DNA of 64,000 nt from CAVSRC01 sp963782045. GTDB taxonomy: Bacteria; Pseudomonadota; Alphaproteobacteria; Rhizobiales; Kaistiaceae. The notes under the pieces are model-generated. The model worked only from the letters and a program-made list of their open reading frames with translations. It was not told where the DNA came from and did not search any database. Position 1 is the stretch's first letter. Every line of letters starts with the position of its first letter. The translations under genes were made by a program, and so were the position numbers. Shown one piece after another: positions 62,094 to 64,000 of the stretch. Location of the stretch: contig CAWAIR010000037.1 in assembly GCA_963782045.1 (NCBI GenBank), forward strand, positions 372,001-436,000, given 5' to 3'.

Positions 62094-63452
62094 ATGAATG
62101 CGGCAACACCACATATCGAAATGCTGCCAGTTGCAGTGCTCAAGCCTTACCCCGGCAACGCACGTCAGCATTCGAAGAAGCAGGTGCACCAGATCGCCGA
62201 CAGCATCACCCGCTTCGGCTTCACTAACCCGGTTCTGATCAGCGACGACGGTGAGATCGTCGCCGGCCATGGCCGGGTCATGGCGGCAAGAGAGCTGGGG
62301 TTGGATGCAGTGCCGACGCTCAAGCTGTCCCACCTCTCGGCTGAGGAACGGCGCGCCTATGTGCTGGCCGACAACAAGCTGGCACTCAATGCCGGCTGGG
62401 ACAGCGAGATACTGGCGATCGAGCTGCAGGCCCTCATCGATCTCGATTTCGATGTGACGCTGACCGGCTTTTCGCTGGCCGAGGTCGACCTAGCCCTTGA
62501 CCAAGCCCGGGAAGCATCACCAGAGACCGCTGCCGGTCCGGAAGACCTTATACCAGAGCCTCCCGAGACGGCTGTGAGCCGCCGGGGCGACCTCTGGCAC
62601 CTCGGCCGCCACCGTCTGCTCTGCGGCGATGCGCGGTCATCGGAGGACGTCGCCCGCCTGATGGCCGGTGGGACAGCGAACCTCATCTTCACCGACCCGC
62701 CCTATAACGTCCCGATTGACGGCCATGTCGGTGGCCTTGGCTCAATCCACCACCGGGAGTTCGCCTTCGCTTCGGGTGAGATGAGCCGGGAGCAGTTCAC
62801 CGGCTTCCTGCAGCAGACGCTGAGGAATGCAGCCGGGGCCGCCAAGGATGGCGCCATCGCCTTCGTCTGCATGGACTGGCGCCACTTGCGAGAAGTCCTC
62901 GATGCCGGCGAGGCCGTGTTCTCGGAGATGAAGAACCTCTGCGTCTGGAACAAGCGGAACGGCGGCATGGGGAGCTTCTACCGGTCCAAACACGAACTGG
63001 TCTTCGTCTTCAAGGTTGGCACCGCACCCCACACCAACAGCTTCGGCCTCGGCGAGACAGGCCGCTATCGCACCAACATCTGGGACTATGCCGGCGTCAG
63101 CAGCCTGGGCGCCAGGCGGATGGAAGAGCTCGCCATGCACCCGACGGTCAAGCCCGTCGCGCTGGTCGCCGATGCGATCCGGGACTGCTCCCGGCGCGGC
63201 GAGACGGTTCTCGACGTCTTCGGTGGTTCCGGCAGCACGCTAATCGCCGCCGAGACCTGCGGGCGCACGGCACGCCTCCTCGAATATGACCCTGCCTACT
63301 GCGACACGATCATCAAGCGCTGGGAGACGTATACCGCCAAGCGGGCCATCCTCGATGGTGACGGCCGGTCCTTCGAGGAGATCGCCGAAGCGCGATCGAA
63401 GGCGCCTGCGCCTAAGCAAGGCCGGCGCCCCGTCCGGCGGAGGGCCTCCTGA
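62094..63452 (+). CDS. ParB-domain DNA methyltransferase (N6-adenine/N4-cytosine, beta type)
   Basis: A 452-residue DNA methyltransferase common in prophages and integrative elements. The N-terminal ParB/Srx-like domain (residues 1-100) has LKPYPGNARQHSKKQV and VAGHGRVMAARELGL. The catalytic motif TDPPYNV is near residue 200, and the SAM motif DVFGGSGSTLIAAE near residue 374; DPPY before FGGSG means the beta class order, with the target domain between. The start ATG at 62094 follows acggagcg. No restriction gene is next to it, so it is probably an orphan enzyme that protects element DNA or marks it. The C-terminus is basic (KQGRRPVRRRAS). Confidence 0.9.
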   Translation: MNAATPHIEMLPVAVLKPYPGNARQHSKKQVHQIADSITRFGFTNPVLISDDGEIVAGHGRVMAARELGLDAVPTLKLSHLSAEERRAYVLADNKLALNAGWDSEILAIELQALIDLDFDVTLTGFSLAEVDLALDQAREASPETAAGPEDLIPEPPETAVSRRGDLWHLGRHRLLCGDARSSEDVARLMAGGTANLIFTDPPYNVPIDGHVGGLGSIHHREFAFASGEMSREQFTGFLQQTLRNAAGAAKDGAIAFVCMDWRHLREVLDAGEAVFSEMKNLCVWNKRNGGMGSFYRSKHELVFVFKVGTAPHTNSFGLGETGRYRTNIWDYAGVSSLGARRMEELAMHPTVKPVALVADAIRDCSRRGETVLDVFGGSGSTLIAAETCGRTARLLEYDPAYCDTIIKRWETYTAKRAILDGDGRSFEEIAEARSKAPAPKQGRRPVRRRAS

Positions 63453-63453
63453 G

Positions 63454-64000
63454 ATGGCCAACAACGATGAAGGCGAGACGCCCAAGCGCAACGGTCGCAC
63501 CTTCTCGAAGGAAGCCGCCGATGAGGTGAAGCGCGAGGTTTTGTTCGGCGTCGGCTATCGCCGCCCGCCCGAGCAGACGCGTTTCAAGAAGGGGCAATCC
63601 GGCAATCCCAAGGGGCGGCCGAAACGCCCGGACTGTGGCGCCGGTGGGAGCCGTCTCGCACGAGACCTTATCCTGAGGGAAGCCGAGCGCTTGGTGACAA
63701 TCCGCGACGGCGACGAGACACGGCAGATTCCGGTAATTGAGGCCATCCTACGAGCTGCGACTAAATCAGCCGCCAGCGGTAACGCCTACGCCCAGAAGCA
63801 TATGATCGAGCGCTTCGCGTGGGCTGATCTGGAGCGCAGAGCCGAGATCGAGGAATTCGAACGCTTTCTGGCGGGAGTACGTCTCCCGGCACCGCGAAGA
63901 GATCGCGGAAGCTGAGCGCAATGGAGTGTCACCCCCTACTCCACTGCCGCACCCGGATGACGTGATCATCGACGACGAGACAGGGGTCCGCTTCGTTGTC
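63454..64000 (+). CDS. DUF5681-domain protein, frameshifted and cut by the window end
   Basis: The gene begins one base after the methyltransferase stop. An acidic/basic start (MANNDEGETPKRNGR) leads into YRRPPEQTRFKKGQSGNPKG, the DUF5681 signature of small proteins next to phage-type methyltransferases and terminases. At 63865-63867 an extra T breaks the frame: the current frame stops at 63915, while removing one T continues FWREYVSRHREEIAEAERNG and PLPHPDDVIIDDETGVRF to the end of the window. So the gene probably runs off the right edge. Its function is unknown; a DNA-packaging or small-terminase-like role is only a guess. Confidence 0.75.

Noticed and set aside
61412..62227. Overlapping short frames before the methyltransferase gene
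   Set aside because: No domain, and conflicting frames; at most a degenerate phage fragment.

Overview
The window is high-GC bacterial chromosome, most likely from an alphaproteobacterium of the order Hyphomicrobiales (Rhizobiales). The reasons are the gene order dnaB-alr-radA-cvpA-purF, the ppx-rlmE and guaB-rsmB-guaA neighbourhoods, short intergenic palindromes of rhizobial type, and repeated CUT1/CUT2 sugar ABC transporters. No rRNA, tRNA or CRISPR array was found.

Region 1 (1-33.5 kb) is mainly core genome. It runs dnaB (3' part), an SRPBCC protein, alr, radA, cvpA, purF, a short-chain dehydrogenase, der, a membrane-anchored TPR protein, two tandem L,D-transpeptidases, a TMEM175-like channel, a two-gene redox operon (a 1667-residue pyruvate:ferredoxin oxidoreductase fusion plus a 949-residue NfnB-NfnA-like fusion), guaA, a nucleosidase, an rsmB-like methyltransferase, MAPEG, guaB, an MFS exporter, rlmE, ppx/gppA, and small membrane proteins. 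Several conserved genes (dnaB, alr, radA, cvpA, purF, guaA, ppx) are broken by single-base indels, most densely at 5.4-7.5 kb. These look more like sequence errors than true pseudogenes. Two noncoding stretches (about 3.8-4.3 kb and 13.23-13.36 kb) fold into sets of strong helices and are candidate structured RNAs.

Region 2 (33.7-49.9 kb) is an accessory carbohydrate island bounded by two imperfect 40-bp direct repeats in the same orientation. It holds a GntR/FCD regulator, an enolase-superfamily enzyme, a CUT1 transporter without its ATPase, a rhamnose-mutarotase-like protein, a truncated alcohol dehydrogenase, a 2-hydroxyacid dehydrogenase, an aldo/keto reductase, a CUT2 transporter (binding protein, ATPase, permease), a zinc alcohol dehydrogenase with a mannitol-dehydrogenase-family reductase, and a regulator with two winged-helix domains. 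The set suggests uptake and oxidation of a deoxy- or acid sugar or polyol, but the substrate cannot be read from sequence.

Region 3 (50.4-60.5 kb) is a divergent sugar locus. One arm has DeoR, a BadF/NAGK-type kinase, an AgaS-like SIS isomerase/deaminase and a GatZ/KbaZ protein. The other has a CUT2 binding protein, a cytosolic TIM-barrel glycoside-hydrolase-like protein, an ATPase and two permeases. The combination resembles amino-sugar (galactosamine-type) catabolism. An array of four 21-22 bp repeats lies at its left edge.

Region 4 (60.5-64 kb) is mobile-element debris. It contains a fragment of a DNA methyltransferase gene fused to an unknown, frameshifted reading frame, then an intact ParB-domain DNA methyltransferase and a DUF5681-type gene that runs off the end.
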